From Sisyra terminalis (taxonomy: Eukaryota; Arthropoda; Insecta; Neuroptera; Sisyridae): DNA of 64,000 nucleotides. Within the stretch, counting starts at the first letter, position 1. Each line of letters opens with the position of its first letter. The position numbers and the translations under genes were made by a program. The stretch spans positions 15,190,001 through 15,254,000 of the forward strand of contig OY292278.1 of the NCBI GenBank assembly GCA_958496175.1, written 5' to 3'. Under the pieces are notes generated by a model. The model was not told the origin of the DNA. It saw only the letters and a program-made list of their open reading frames with translations, and did no database searches. This document shows positions 1 to 10,895 of the stretch, piece after piece.

Positions 1-2219
1 TTTATCTTTAGTAATTACTATACAAATCAATTATTTTCCCATATTTCTTCAAAATTCTTAACACATTGCTTTTCTATCCACCAGGAGTTTATCTCTTCCT
101 GAGTTTTCTTGTGTAATTTTTCATAACTTACGTACAAGTGTTCTTAAGGATTAAATATGAAAATCGTAGATTACTCAAGAGTTATTATCAGAAAAGGAGG
201 AACGACTGCGATTTATAAAAAGGAATAGCAAGCCACTGATTTTCGAGTTATTCATAAGGTTAAAGGAATGAAGGTAATAGAAAGAGAATATTTGGTCTAC
301 AATAATAGTTCTTATAAAATCCATATTTTCTTCGTTAATGATTTTCAATGCCTAATTTTTCTTGTAAAACATTTCTTCGGCATAATTTTTTTGCCCTTTT
401 GTTCTACCGATGTTCCGTATACATACAGATTTTAGAATACTAGAAATTGTTCCAATTGGTACCAATTTTTGTAGGTTCAAAGCCTCAGCGTTCATGTTGT
501 ACCCTCCGTAGAAAAGGATAAAAAATTGAAGAGAAACAGACAGCTTACAGTTTTTTTTTAATTTTTTTTAATGTTTATAATCATAATCTCATAATCGACT
601 CAAGTGATTTCTACAAACAACAAATCATTGGAAAACAACTGTTCCATGAAGTAAACTACAAGAACATCCAAAAGAGATTTTCACACCGTAAAACAATTGA
701 CTTGATCAAAAGACAATTAGGCATATTTGGATCCCAAAAAAAAAAAAATATTATCTCTTCAATCAATTCCAATGTATTCAAAAAAACATCAATTAATTCA
801 ACTTACAATTTCCTTAATAACTGGTGCAGTGAATGTTTGTACTTGAAAACAATTTTTAAATTATTCTTCCTTGTCAAGATACAATCTTTGGAATATCGAT
901 TTTACCATTTAATTAGATCTTCATTACCAAATTCTCTTCTACGAACAAAAAGAACACATCCAATTTAATAATTATATATTCAATGGTAATTTAAAACGAC
1001 TAAAGTATAAAAATCAACTCATTAAAGTATACGCTTGAAAAAAAAACAAACTTTTTTTTTATTTGCCACCAAATTGGGGATATTTTCCCAGTGGACCTTC
1101 ATAATTTATTTATGTGTATGTATCTTTTTCTGAATTTTTTTAATAGAGAAGATACATAATGAAGAAAAAAATTTTAGAGACACTTAATTAAAGAAGAAGC
1201 AACAGTTGAGCAATAAATTTTAATTAAAAAAATTTAAATGGAAACATCTTTAAAAATATCAGTTTTATTAGCCATAAGGCAATATAATACAGATATAATT
1301 AACAGGCAATAATGTAGACATCTTCACAATGAAACTTATATGCTAAAACGGTTTGGTTAAAATTAATTTTCAATGAAAATTTGACTAAAATGTGCGTTTA
1401 CTATTGATACTAATGAATAGTACGAAAAAGTACTATTTTTGTAATTTTTGAAAATGATAAATTCCTAATCCAACACTGTCCAATACGAAGGATTAATAGA
1501 GGTACATTATCCTATCTTTTGTCAGAAAATTATGTGATCACTAATTGTAAGTTTTTCTTATATCAGCAGGTAAGTTCTTGAAGGCTTATACAAAAAAGGG
1601 AAATTTATAATTTTTTATAAATTTTTCTTTAAGGGTAAGAAAAGAATCCAGAGGTTTCTTTCCAGAGGATTCTTTTAGTAGAGCAAAACAAATCAAGGAC
1701 AGGATAAAGGTAAAATGCTTCAGTAAATATATCTATTTTCACAAATTAGATTGAATTTCTGAGAAAATCAACAATTTTCCGAAACTAAATCTTAATAAAC
1801 TTTAATTGATTAAGGCCAATCGAAAATACAGAGCAATTCGACCAAAATAATAGAATTAAAAAGGTAGTCTAAAGAAAATTATTCAAAGTTATACTAATCG
1901 AAAATTTTAGAAAAATCAATTTTTAATTTTCCTTCACCTTGTATATAGTAACGTATCAAAATTTCAAACTTATTTGAAGCAATTTGACAAATATTTTCCA
2001 ATCACCGGAAATATTGAGGATAAAAATTATTTGCAATATCTAAAGTAACTTCTTTTTGAACTTAAGAATCTTCGCAATTAAAGCTCTTTGCTCAATTGAA
2101 AGTTTACCGAACTTAATTAAGTTTATCGAATTATATAGGAAAACATATATTATACATAGTCAATTATTAATTCCGATTTTTAATTTGTCTTTAACTAGCA
2201 TGTTTCCAAGGATTATTGA
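1..2219. other. AT-rich stretch without recognisable gene
   Basis: Very AT-rich DNA with long A and T runs. The longest open frame (702-968) is low in complexity and reads into poly-Lys/Phe-type codons. I see no motif, splice pattern or repeat termini that would support a gene or a named element here. Confidence 0.5.
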
Positions 2220-2257
2220 GAATCTTCTATAAATAAATAATAAACATTGTTTTTTAT

Positions 2258-2304
2258 TTATTTTTCGTAACGTTTCGTAATTTATTACAACTTCATCAAG
2301 CGAC
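2258..2304 (-). repeat. Decayed hammerhead-like fragment
   Basis: On the minus strand, TTGATGA is followed by a short hairpin and then GAAACG. This resembles the CUGAUGA / stem II / GAAA order of a hammerhead core, but the first core base is changed and stem II is weak. The flanks resemble the repeats at 10.5 and 2.6 kb. It is probably a relic half-copy of a foldback repeat. Confidence 0.3.
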
Positions 2305-2585
2305 CATAAACAATAATATAAACGTATAAAGTACAGGTAAGATCAATTCCATTTTTTTATTTAAAATTTCAATAATAATTCAAATTGCTACGTTACGTTA
2401 GTAAAATTACATTTCTATGATCAAAATAAGATTTTTTCGCTGACTTTGAACAGTTATACTGTGTATACAATATATATATTGCGGTCCAATTTATTTAGTA
2501 CAATTTAATATAATAATATATAAAAATCATACCACAAACATAAATTTGAACAGAAGTTCAAACAAAAATATTCGTGTCGTATTGC

Positions 2586-2626
2586 CCAGATACGTATTTC
2601 GATTGCCAAGCAATCTTCATCAGTGG
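2586..2626 (-). ncRNA. Hammerhead ribozyme motif, F1 left arm
   Basis: Read on the minus strand: stem I 5' side CCA, core CUGAUGA, A, stem II GAUUGC-UUG-GCAAUC (six perfect pairs), core GAAA, then the palindromic helix III UACGUAU, cleavage-site C17 and stem I 3' side UGG. All invariant core positions are present. The predicted cleavage is between 2589 and 2588 on the minus strand. The very short helix III without a real loop is typical of mobile-element hammerheads, which often work as dimers. Self-cleavage is predicted from sequence only. Confidence 0.75.
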
Positions 2627-2726
2627 TCATCAAGTAGTTTGGATCACTCTTGCTTGGATAACTTTGCTTTGTGATGATTCACAATCATCACAAAGCAGTA
2701 ACGGAGTGATCCAAACTACTTGATGA

Positions 2727-2767
2727 CCACTGATGAAGGTTGTTTGGCAATCGAAATACGTATCTGG
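2727..2767 (+). ncRNA. Hammerhead ribozyme motif, F1 right arm
   Basis: Same architecture as the motif at 2586-2626, on the opposite strand: CCA, CUGAUGA, stem II GGUUGU-UUG-GCAAUC (with G-U pairs), GAAA, UACGUAU helix III, C17 at 2764, and UGG closing stem I. The core is intact and stem II is slightly weaker than in the left arm. Predicted cleavage follows base 2764. Confidence 0.72.
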
Positions 2768-3335
2768 GCAATACGTCACGAATATTTTTGTTTGAACTTC
2801 TGTTCAAATTTATGTTTATGGTATGATTTTTATATACTATTATATTAAATTATACTTCATAAATTGGACTGCAATATATCTTATATATTGTATACACAGT
2901 ACATTTCTATGATATAATTTACTCTATAAGGTTACTTTTATGTTAAATATTATTTTTTTTGGCTGAAGTCTTTGAATTGGCTTAACAATGAAAGGAAATT
3001 TAAGTTTTTAGTAGATTGTTATTTGAGTAGATTAAGGTTTTAGTGGTATGATAGTTTACGTAATCAGAAGCAGGGATTATTCGATGGAGATCTTTGGATT
3101 GACAAGATTGGATGGTTTGGATATTTGAAGATTTTACATAGTCCCAAAATTCTGCTTTATAAGTAGGGTTTTGTGTATCGTTAGTTTATTTTTTATATTT
3201 ACATTTGCAAAATTTTGGTCTTAATAATTCTAGTAATCTTAATAGTTCGTAATAGTATCGATTGCCCAGTTCTTATCTTTTGAATTTAAGGGATGGGTTT
3301 TTGTTAAATGACTGTCTAAGTAAAAGTCTGAATAG

Positions 3336-3795
3336 CAAACTTTTGGTGCATGATTTTAAGGGTGGCATAATTTTCGGATCATCAAAATTGAATAATTGAT
3401 TTGAATTATTTTTGCTATGAATGTATGGAACATCTTCAGTAAAGTATTGTGTAATAAATATTTTTTTTAAAATTAACTTTTCAATTTACTACATCACATA
3501 TTTCAGTTGTTAAATCACTGGCAATTAGAGATCTACCATTCCAGGAATACTCCAGGAACAAATTGAAGACCCTCATAATGGTCATTTTTTAAGAATCGTA
3601 GGACTTTTTGCTAATCTTGATCCTTTTTTGTCAGAATATTTAAAATCCTACCCGAATCCTGGAAGTCGAAATACGTCATACTTATCTAAAACAATCTGGT
3701 ATGCTTACGATTTAGAAAAGAGCTTTAGAAGAGAGATAAATTGTGCAGGAGAAAGATCTTTTCCATCCTGGAAAGAATGAAAAGTTACTACCATT
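3336..3795 (+). pseudogene. hAT transposase relic (ZMYM1-like), fragment 1
   Basis: This is a piece of a hAT-superfamily transposase of the type often annotated as zinc finger MYM-type protein 1-like. The plus-strand translation shows GHFLRIVGLFANLDPFLSEY at 3580-3640, then NPGSRNTSYLSKTI. These match the family's block that reads roughly as F-L-x-hydrophobic, DPFL, NTSYLS. Next comes GERSF near 3750, the hAT C-terminal dimerisation signature. Frameshifts occur before and after, and the part between TSYLS and ERSF is deleted. A longer relic of the same family is at 58.3-58.9 kb and aligns along most of this segment. No intact coding capacity remains. Confidence 0.65.
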
Positions 3796-3954
3796 ATTAT
3801 CTATTGAACCTCAATTAGTGCAAGAGGTCTAAAAAGATGTTTATATCAAAATTTATAGTTGGAAAGCAATAAAAGTTTTGTTAAGATTAATGAAAATTGA
3901 TGAAAGCAGCGATTTGATAAGTAGAAGCAATCATATCAAATGGTGCATTATCGT

Positions 3955-4342
3955 GTCGCTAGTCGCTAGTCGTTATGTCGCTAGTCGCTGGTTTCTAACG
4001 TCAAATGTCGTCACGTGATTAAAAATATAGCGTTTAGCTATTTGAAAAGAGTAACAACAAAGCTTAATTTTGCTTATTTCGTCTAATTTTACTATTTCTA
4101 TTATGGATGTCATATTTACCAGAAATGAATTTCTCTATTAAGTGATAAGCTGAATCTTTACAAACAAGTATTAATACTTATAACTCGCAATTATATGCCC
4201 ATACCTATATAATAAAGTAGTAATATCGATACATCAAAATTTGATAGAAAGACTCATTTATCGCTCAAATTTTGGTGCACATGTTACATTTTAGACACTT
4301 GACCACATTTGTCGCTAGAAACCAGCGAATAGCGTCAACATA
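3955..4342. mobile_element. Putative MITE with GTCGCTGGTTTCTA ends
   Basis: The left end (about 3955-4016) contains repeated GTCGCTAGTC units running into GTCGCTGGTTTCTAACGTCAA. The right end (about 4308-4342) carries the complement, TTGTCGCTAGAAACCAGCGA. The left copy seems expanded by an internal tandem repeat of the terminal motif. No target-site duplication could be fixed. Confidence 0.4.
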
Positions 4343-4778
4343 AAGATGCACCTCAAAGCTTCTAAGTTCGGAGTTAACATTGATCCAACTATTGAAATTA
4401 TATTTCGTTTTGTTACAAATCTTTTAAACTTTTTCTGGAAATTTTTCGATAACTATGAATTTAATTGCCTCAAGCCAAGAACTAGGTAAGTATATAACTA
4501 TTGATGGAAATTCAAAATGTAAAATAAAGGTACATTTTCATTTATCACATTAACAAAAGTCATAATTTAATGTTTTATTCGTTTTTATGATATTTTTAGC
4601 AGAAAATTTTTATCAATAAAAACAAATCATAAAGAATTATAATTTATTTGATCGACAATCAAATCATAAAATTTAAAAATAATACAGTTGTATTTAAAAG
4701 TATTCATGTAAGCACCAGTTGAGTTGAACTGTAATAACTAGTATAATAATATGCTGAGATCTTAATCTAATTTGAAGC

Positions 4779-5182
4779 ATGTTTCTTAAATATTTTTTGT
4801 ACATGTTTCTATCGGTGTATTTCATTTGTGTATTTATCTGAATTTATTTAAAATTTCGATAATTTATAAATTTTTTTTTCAGCTAATCGATTATTCTAAA
4901 ACTTGTCATATGAAACAAAGAGAAAAAAGAGATGCTGAAAATCCCAACCTTTTAAGCGATTTCACTAGGTCCAGTGATTCATCTGGTCTTCCACAGTTAG
5001 TCCGTTCACTAACAGGGGATAATGACGAAAATGATGGTAATTTTTTTTTTTATAAATTAATAAATATTAATCATCTAGATCATTTAATTTTGCATTTGAA
5101 AACCATAACACTAACCTACAACATAAATATATATTATTGTTTTTATTTTTTAGATAATATTCTTCTCCTCAATATTGGATGA
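4779..5182 (+). CDS. Secreted peptide gene A (three exons; 4779-4829, 4883-5036, 5154-5182)
   Basis: Predicted prepropeptide of about 78 residues, most divergent member of the five-gene family. Exon 1 is 51 bases (17 codons: MFLKYFLYMFL... ending IC), a hydrophobic signal peptide. The intron 4830-4882 is 53 bases, starts GTATTT, ends in a T-rich tract plus CAG and is phase 0. Exon 2 continues with YSKTCHMKQREKRDAEN: a Cys-His pair and a Lys-Arg site placed as in the other members, then a Ser/Asp-rich hydrophilic tail. A second GT-AG intron (5037-5152) joins in frame to a final exon ending at TGA 5180. Reading through that intron is also open, so the third exon is less sure. AATAAA follows at once at 5184. 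The 17-codon first exon, phase-0 splice and KR position are seen; secretion and processing are inferred. No function is recognised. Confidence 0.6.
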
Positions 5183-5183
5183 A

Positions 5184-5189
5184 AATAAA
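5184..5189 (+). promoter_or_regulatory. Poly(A) signal of peptide gene A
   Basis: AATAAA begins two bases after the predicted stop codon of gene A. Such a site is common by chance in AT-rich DNA, so support comes mainly from its position. Confidence 0.35.
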
Positions 5190-5789
5190 TAAGTGAACAA
5201 AAAAAAAGAAGAAGAAAATTTGATCAACAACAAAGTATTTACATTCATAAAAAAGAAATTGTAGTTTGTGAAGGCAAAAACTTGTATTTTTTTTCTTTTA
5301 GATTCCCTATTCTGTAGTTTCTGATAAGTTTGAATTTTTGGATTTTTTTGATTCTCAATACATCCAAAAATGGTAAAGAAGAGACCATTGTGTCTTTGTT
5401 TATTTTTATACTTTACAACTAAGCCGAATTTATCATTCCTGTCCATTCTATCCCTGGTAAACTGTCCCTAATCTGAAATAGTGAATTCTTCATTTTAACA
5501 AGTTCAGAATTCCTATTCTTCTTCTACCATTTTCTTCCTCGTTCTTTGTTATCCACGTCGATATAATCATTTTCATTTTTTTTAATGCTCCTAAAAACCC
5601 TGCGATTTCCTAAGAGTATGCTCAACGTATGTTTTGACAGAAATTTGATGTGATTCCGTAATTGTTTTTGCTTAAACGGTAATAGAAAATCTATCCTGCC
5701 CGTGAATCGTACTATTTAGGCACAAAACTCCACATTTTCTACATGTTCAATGCTATTAAAAATGGTGAAGTCGTTGGAAATTTACACTT

Positions 5790-6090
5790 TTGCCAACTGA
5801 AAATATTTGTCAAATATCAAAAAAAAAAAAAAATCATATCAATGAGATAGTTTCGGATAAACTCTTTTGGTCGCCACCGCCACTTATTGGCAAATTCCAG
5901 TTTTATATTAGCATACCTAGTAGCTCCACATGCCCACAGGGAAGGAAATTATTAACAGATCCTACTCTCAGCATTACTGCTCAATGGCAAGTCACAGCGA
6001 CCTACTGCTTTCAAACACCATTGAAGATCTTCCTCCACCCAGAGAACAAAGACGGCATAACAGGAATCATCATGGAGACCTCATGATTCC
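5790..6090 (+). other. Unassigned open frame, less AT-rich than its surroundings
   Basis: From about 5900 to 6090 base composition is more balanced than in the flanks, and an open frame runs to TGA at 6084. It contains PLLTDPTLSITAQW-like text with no domain I recognise. A second frame in the same stretch is also open (EDLPPPREQRRHNRNHHGD). This may be decayed coding sequence from an element or host exon; the function is unknown. Confidence 0.2.
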
Positions 6091-6258
6091 AAGTGATTAA
6101 TTATACCATCATCTAGTACGAATTTGGTACCAATAACGAGTTACATCAAAAAAACACAGTGGGTTTACTGTTGAGTAGTGACCCAAGTCAAGTGCCATTC
6201 CTACGAATCCTTAATGATCTCAACAATAAAGCAAACTATGTTGTTAGTAGTTAAACTA

Positions 6259-6810
6259 TCGTAATTTTTCCGAAAATAAGACATTCCTTAAAAATAAGCC
6301 CATTTTTGGAACTTTTTGGAATATAAGCCCTCTACTAAAAATAAGCCCTTGTTTAAATAATGTGACTAACATAATTCGTTAAATATACTGTTGAATTTAC
6401 AAGGTATATTTTGCCGCTCTAATATTTCAGAGAATTGATTTAACGTTAATTGGGTACAAAATTCATGGAATAAAATAACTAAAAGTTGTGTTTCCAATGT
6501 ACTACAAACAGGCTACTTAGACAATAAGAATTCAGTTAACGACAGCTATATTGCAATTCATGAGAGATTCGGACCAATGATTCTACAGGAAATGGATTCT
6601 GGAGGAAATCCAAAACGGAATTCACAATTTCATAACTTATGACAATGTTTTAGAAGAAAATGATAAGACTGTTATTGGATAAATTTAATATTCTGTATAA
6701 AATATGAAATCTATTTATTATATTTAAAGCCCTCTCCCGTAAATAAGCCCTTGATGTATTTTGAACCTAAAAAAAGAGTAAGACAGTGTCTTATTTTCGG
6801 AAAAAGACGA
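6259..6810. mobile_element. pogo/Tigger-like MITE with TA target duplication
   Basis: A 552-base element bounded by TA on both sides (6257-6258 and 6811-6812). Left end TCGTAATTTTTCCGAAAATA, right end TTATTTTCGGAAAAAGACGA: imperfect terminal inverted repeats with a shared CCGAAAATAAGACA block. Sub-terminal AAATAAGCCC motifs recur on both sides. The ends and the TA duplication fit pogo/Tigger-type non-autonomous elements. There is no transposase in it. Confidence 0.65.
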
Positions 6811-6924
6811 TAGTAAAAAAAATACCTAGTAGATTGAATGAGTTATATTTATTAAGATTTTGTTAAAAAAAAATTAAAGCGACATACGTATATAAGAAAG
6901 ACACGACTTATAAATTGAGGTCAA

Positions 6925-7062
6925 TCCGTGATTATTTTGTGAATCATCACAAAAGCAGTTACGATTAGTTAATAATAAAATAATAATAATAAAATAATAA
7001 TAATAAAAGCAGTTAGATCGAAACTACTTGATGACCACTGAAGAAGATTGTTTTAAGGCCTC
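6925..7062 (+). repeat. F1 foldback fragment with AAT microsatellite
   Basis: Sequence matching the centre and right arm of F1 (GTGAATCATCACAAA... ACTACTTGATGACCACTGA). It includes the start of a hammerhead core (CUGAAGA) that is truncated at about 7055, where a jockey relic begins. An (AAT)n run at 6970-7008 has expanded inside it. Confidence 0.55.
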
Positions 7063-7346
7063 AATCTACTATTGACACCACCACTAAACTATCTACAAAA
7101 CAATATTGCAACCCATTTGGACTTATGGAGCGGAGTTGTGGGGTTCTGTTAAGCCCTTAAATATTCTTTGAATACAATCATTTCAGTCGAAAATTCTTCG
7201 ACGTATATTAAATGCCCCCTTTTACGTTAGTAATCGAACCATCCATAATGATCTCTAGGTTCCTTTTGCATCCGAAATAATAAAAAAACGATTTCAAAAG
7301 TTTCATTGCGATCTATCCCAACATTCGAATCCTCTGGTTGTTGATC

Positions 7347-7935
7347 AAAGGTGAATTTAGGGGGGAGCACGGGGGCAATGCCCCCCTTAGGGTAATTTTG
7401 TGTACTGTGGAGATTCCATAACAGTACATACTTAGAAGCAAATCAAATTATTAAAGTTGTGAAAATATATGAATATAATAACGGAAAGAACATTAGTGAA
7501 ACTCTAGTTCAGCGGTCGGGGAACTTTTTTAACCATTACCCCAAAATATTTTTGCGTGAGTCGATATTTCCCCTCCCCCCATTCTGAAAAGAAAACAAAA
7601 TCAATGTTTATTTTAAATAAACATTATTTATTGAATTAATTTACATTTACATATTTGTAGTATAGGTTTTGGACTTCAACCAGAATTAGCAGCCCGGCCC
7701 GTATATCGCGTTGAATTGCTTAAGTTTGTAAACATACTAACACGTCTATGAAATAGCGACAGAAATATTTAAAAAAAATCCCTATTACCCAAAAATATAC
7801 CCCTATAACCCCATTTGGGGTTATTTACCCCGGTTCCCCGATCGCTGCTCTAGTCTATTTCTGGCTGGAATTGCGATTTTTTGCAAATGAAAGATGATAT
7901 TGTGCCCCCCCCCAGGAAAATCCTGAATCCGCCCT
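7347..7935. mobile_element. MITE inserted in jockey relic
   Basis: It interrupts the jockey coding relic. Left end AAGGTGAATTTAGGGGGG, right end with GGAAAATCCTGAATCCGCCC. These are imperfect inverted ends of the aGGGGCGGATTCAGG type seen in hAT-like MITEs. C and G homopolymer runs lie just inside both ends. It contains a younger MITE at 7510-7847. The target duplication is unclear. Confidence 0.55.
7510..7847. mobile_element. hAT-type MITE with 8-bp target duplication
   Basis: A 338-base element with terminal inverted repeats CAGCGGTCGGGGAAC and GTTCCCCGATCGCTG (one mismatch). It is flanked by CTCTAGTT (7502-7509) and CTCTAGTC (7848-7855), an 8-bp duplication with one difference. CAG-starting ends and 8-bp duplications are diagnostic of hAT. 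It is nested in the 7347-7935 element. Confidence 0.8.
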
Positions 7936-8039
7936 TAATCCTGATAATCCTCCTCGTCGCCTAAAATTGGCCCAGAAACCTATTATATGCATAGTCCACT
8001 TAGAATCCCAGCACTGGCTGATAACTGGTGACTCAGATT

Positions 8040-9069
8040 AGCCGAAGGATCGGTTCTGAAGCATAATTTTTTCATCTTTCCATAATAATCAACACATTTT
8101 GCTAATTATATACTTTTTTGTACAGATTGCAAAATACATTTTAAATAAAATTTTAAAAAATACCATTTTATATATCATTATTTATAGTACCTAAGGGTTA
8201 ATACTTCAATGCTTGTAAAACCAAAAAAACTTTAATTTCTTTTTTCCTCGTATCCAAATTTCTACTGTACTCAGGTAGTAGAAATTAGATTTTTCTTTAC
8301 AAATCCATCGTAAATCGATTTAAAATCTCATCTACTTCCAATTGACTACTCTTTTTTTTTGTTGTAAGTACGTCATTAATTTTTACAATTTTTTGCCAAT
8401 TTTAATTAAATTTAACAACAAATTTCAAATCCAAAGTCAAACAAAGTGTATCAACAAATACAAAAGTAAAATCAAATTAAAATTTTTCTTCACTTTTTTT
8501 ATCGTATAAATTTCAAATCCAACATCTATTAATTACGTCCTTATGAAAGTATAGCAATCAATGTATTCTTTTTTCTATAAGTGAAACATATTTCTTTTTT
8601 AAGTTTTTCCATTGATTTGAACCCCGGCTGGGTTTAATAAAAGACCTTGATTAGTTGGATTTAATTCAGCCTAGTGATAAAATGATTGCCTCGTTTTTGA
8701 CTAGAAATTAATATTGATTTTACTTATTTCACTCGTGTTTTATTCCCCCTCCCCATGCAATTTGTAAAGCAGTAATTGGTGATAAATATAATTTACTACT
8801 AGAAATAGTTTAGCAAATAACCCCAATCCTAAATGACCAGTGGTCACCCTCATAGAACGGGGTGAGAAAATACATTTATTATTTTTTGTGGACTTTTGTG
8901 TAATTTGCACCTGTTCAGCAATGTGTCGCTATATGATGGCGGTGATAGCAGGCAAATGATCTCTAGCGGCGTTTAAGTAGCTGGAGGAGTTCAACTTCAT
9001 TCCTCTGTCTTTTTTATTTTTTTTATTTGTTGATTGTTCTTGACCTTGTGGTCAAGCAACTGCTATTTC
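8040..9069. other. AT-rich spacer, no gene seen
   Basis: No element ends or convincing frames. At 8622-8635 the minus strand has GGGGTTCAAATC, a B-box-like sequence, without a good A-box or cloverleaf. Confidence 0.4.
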
Positions 9070-9710
9070 TTAGAACTCTTGAGGGAGTTTCCACTGCAAC
9101 CTTCTTTGTTTTATAGTTTCCCCCAAGCCTAGTTCTACTGTACTAGGACAATTTCCTGGGCCGTTAAGGAAATTCCTTGTGAGTTGGATTATAAAGTATT
9201 TTGTGTATGGGACGTTCATTTCATGATAAATTTGGTTGTTTTTCACATACCATGGAGCTTTAGTGATGATTCTCAAGACTCTACTTTGGAACACCTGTAG
9301 GTCATTGTGATTTTTCTTTGAAGATGGAGGCCATACTGCGCAATAGTACGTAAGAAGTGGTCTAATGACTGATTTTTATATCATCATTTAATATTCCATA
9401 CTTAGATGAGATCTTCTGTTGATAAGCGGGTATAGTTGGATGAGTCAAGGATTGGTTTCTCTGATTTTACTTTAAATGTGGCTTTGCCAGGTTAATTTCG
9501 AGTCCAGAAGTATGCCCAGATATTAAACAGGCGTTTTTTTTGGACTCCACGGAATTTTCATGTGATCCAGCATGATAGAAACCCTGGAAGAATTGTTGAA
9601 ATTTTTTTCCATTTACTGAACCAAGAAGATAGGTGGTTGATAGACTGCTAGGTTTTCTGAACGGTTTTTTGAAGATCATTGCCCAGGTTGATGATGGCAA
9701 TCTCAGTTTT
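9070..9710 (-). pseudogene. jockey-like reverse transcriptase fragment
   Basis: The minus-strand translation shows SVIRPLLTYYCAVWPPSSKK followed by FQSRVLRIITKAPWYVKNNQ (stop side at 9070). This is the jockey RT C-terminal block. Farther upstream on the minus strand (about 9620-9700) LQKTVQKT...SWFSKWK matches the segment after the catalytic YADD motif, but in shifted frames with a stop. It is a different copy from those at 7.1 and 37.3 kb, and non-functional. Confidence 0.7.
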
Positions 9711-10154
9711 TAAAATTTACATTTTTAAAAAAGGGTATACAATCAAAAGATAGAACCTATTTGTATAACCTAGTAGGTAGTGGTGGACTATGGCTAAAGT
9801 CAGCTAAAATGGACCCTAGGCAACATTGAAATTCCGGGGCTATTTTTTAGTCTGAAACATACTTTGTGTTTGGCAGTTAGAATTTAAAGCAATAGTATTT
9901 AGTTCTATTTAATTATCAGATTCCAAGGAAAATAATAAAATATATGAACAAAAAATAGATAAATATAATTTATTAAAACAAACAATAAAACTTAAACAAA
10001 TATGTCCAGATTGATTAGTTATTTTGCCATTTTTCTCACTTTTAATTCTGCAAACTTGTCAATTAATTTGTCATAATTAATAAAAAAGAAATAAATATTT
10101 CTTGTTTTATATAAAGTAATGATAAACTATTTAATATTTGTTGACCTAATGTGA

Positions 10155-10441
10155 TTCTTAAAAAAACAATTATACTGGCCATTAGGAAGTATGATCTTTC
10201 ACCACTTGCATTGCTTATTAAAAGGATTAAATAAATTCTCAGAAATTGATAAAATTTGGGAATGCTGCAATAATATTATTTTCCCGAATTAATGACCATA
10301 TAAAAGTCTTAGATTGTAATAATTCATTATTCAGTTCTGGTAGATTTAAATCATGTTCAGAATAGTGTAATTCCTCTATTGAAGTATTATAGATATTATA
10401 GAGTCCTTAACATCACTATCAAGAAAAATTGTCTTGAATTT
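10155..10441 (-). repeat. Direct repeat copy 1 (hAT C-terminal segment)
   Basis: Begins AAAAAACAATTATACTGGCC and encodes the ISNASGERS block on the minus strand. It is repeated in the same orientation at 10968-11254 with scattered substitutions. The F2 foldback lies between the two copies. Confidence 0.8.
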
Positions 10442-10512
10442 ATTAAATTAGAAGACAATTCAGTTTGTTTAAGATTGGTTTTTTTAATTAATATTTTTTT
10501 AATATTCAAATT

Positions 10513-10549
10513 AGCTACGTTTCGTTACATATCGCAACTTCATCAGGCT
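10513..10549 (-). ncRNA. Hammerhead ribozyme motif, F2 left arm
   Basis: Minus strand: stem I AGC, core CUGAUGA, A, stem II GUUGC-GAUAU-GUAAC (five pairs, one G-U), core GAAA, CGU (minimal helix III with the last core A), cleavage-site A17, then GCU closing stem I. The core is complete. It is a separate sequence family from F1 with the same layout, which supports a real structural constraint. Confidence 0.65.
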
Positions 10550-10858
10550 TCTATAAAAAATAAAATAATTACAAAATATGCCAATCATACATAGGTTTTA
10601 AAATTATAATAATATACAGTTAATATAGATAATTTACAATATTTGTAATTAAATAATAACTAACTCATAATTTCTATTATATATGTAATTATTTGTTAGA
10701 ATATCTCTTAAAATATTTGTCATATTTTGAAATTATGAGTTAGTTATTATTATTTAATTACAAATATTTTATATTATCTATATTAACTGTATATTATTAT
10801 AAATTTGAAACTTATGTATGATTGACATATTTTGTAATTATTTTATTTTTTTTATAGA

Positions 10859-10895
10859 AGCCTGATGAAGTTACGATACCTAACGAAGCGTAGCT
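10859..10895 (+). ncRNA. Hammerhead-like motif, F2 right arm (core mutated)
   Basis: Mirror copy of 10513-10549: AGC, CUGAUGA, stem II GUUAC-GAUAC-CUAAC (one mismatch), then GAAG in place of the invariant GAAA, CGUA and GCU. The A-to-G change in the core should abolish cleavage. Confidence 0.5.

Larger units (their letters stand above)
2458..2897. repeat. Foldback repeat F1, copy 1 (inverted arms of about 215 bases)
   Basis: The left arm (2458-2672) is repeated in inverted orientation at about 2678-2896, around a short central hairpin (TTTGTGATGATT and its complement). Each arm carries one hammerhead ribozyme motif, and the two point away from each other. A second, interrupted copy of the family lies at 49.2-50.4 kb, with a fragment at 6.93-7.05 kb. 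Known context: hammerheads of this compact type occur in Penelope-like retroelement terminal repeats and in retrozymes. No reverse transcriptase of that class is visible here, so the assignment is inference. Confidence 0.75.
7083..7985 (+). pseudogene. jockey-like reverse transcriptase C-terminus, interrupted
   Basis: The plus-strand translation of 7090-7340 gives PIWTYGAELWGSVKPLN, FQSKILRRILNAPFYVSNR and TIHNDL. This is the conserved C-terminal thumb region of jockey-clade non-LTR retrotransposons (compare the better copy at 37.25-38.39 kb). In-frame stops occur. The frame resumes after a MITE insertion (7347-7935) with NPDNPPRRLKLAQKP, the usual last block before the ORF end. The element is 5'-truncated and dead. 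Confidence 0.75.

Noticed and set aside
4440..4500. ATGAATTTAATTGCC... followed by a perfect GTAAGTAT donor as first exon of gene A
   Set aside because: It joins exon 2 out of frame and gives an immediate stop; the 17-codon exon at 4779-4829 joins in frame and matches the family.
6966..7010. AAT-rich run as a regulatory or CRISPR-like repeat
   Set aside because: A simple microsatellite expanded inside an F1 fragment; no spacer structure.
8600..8720. B-box-like GGGGTTCAAATC on the minus strand, possible tRNA or tRNA-derived SINE
   Set aside because: No convincing A box, acceptor stem or 3' tail could be drawn; one motif is not enough.
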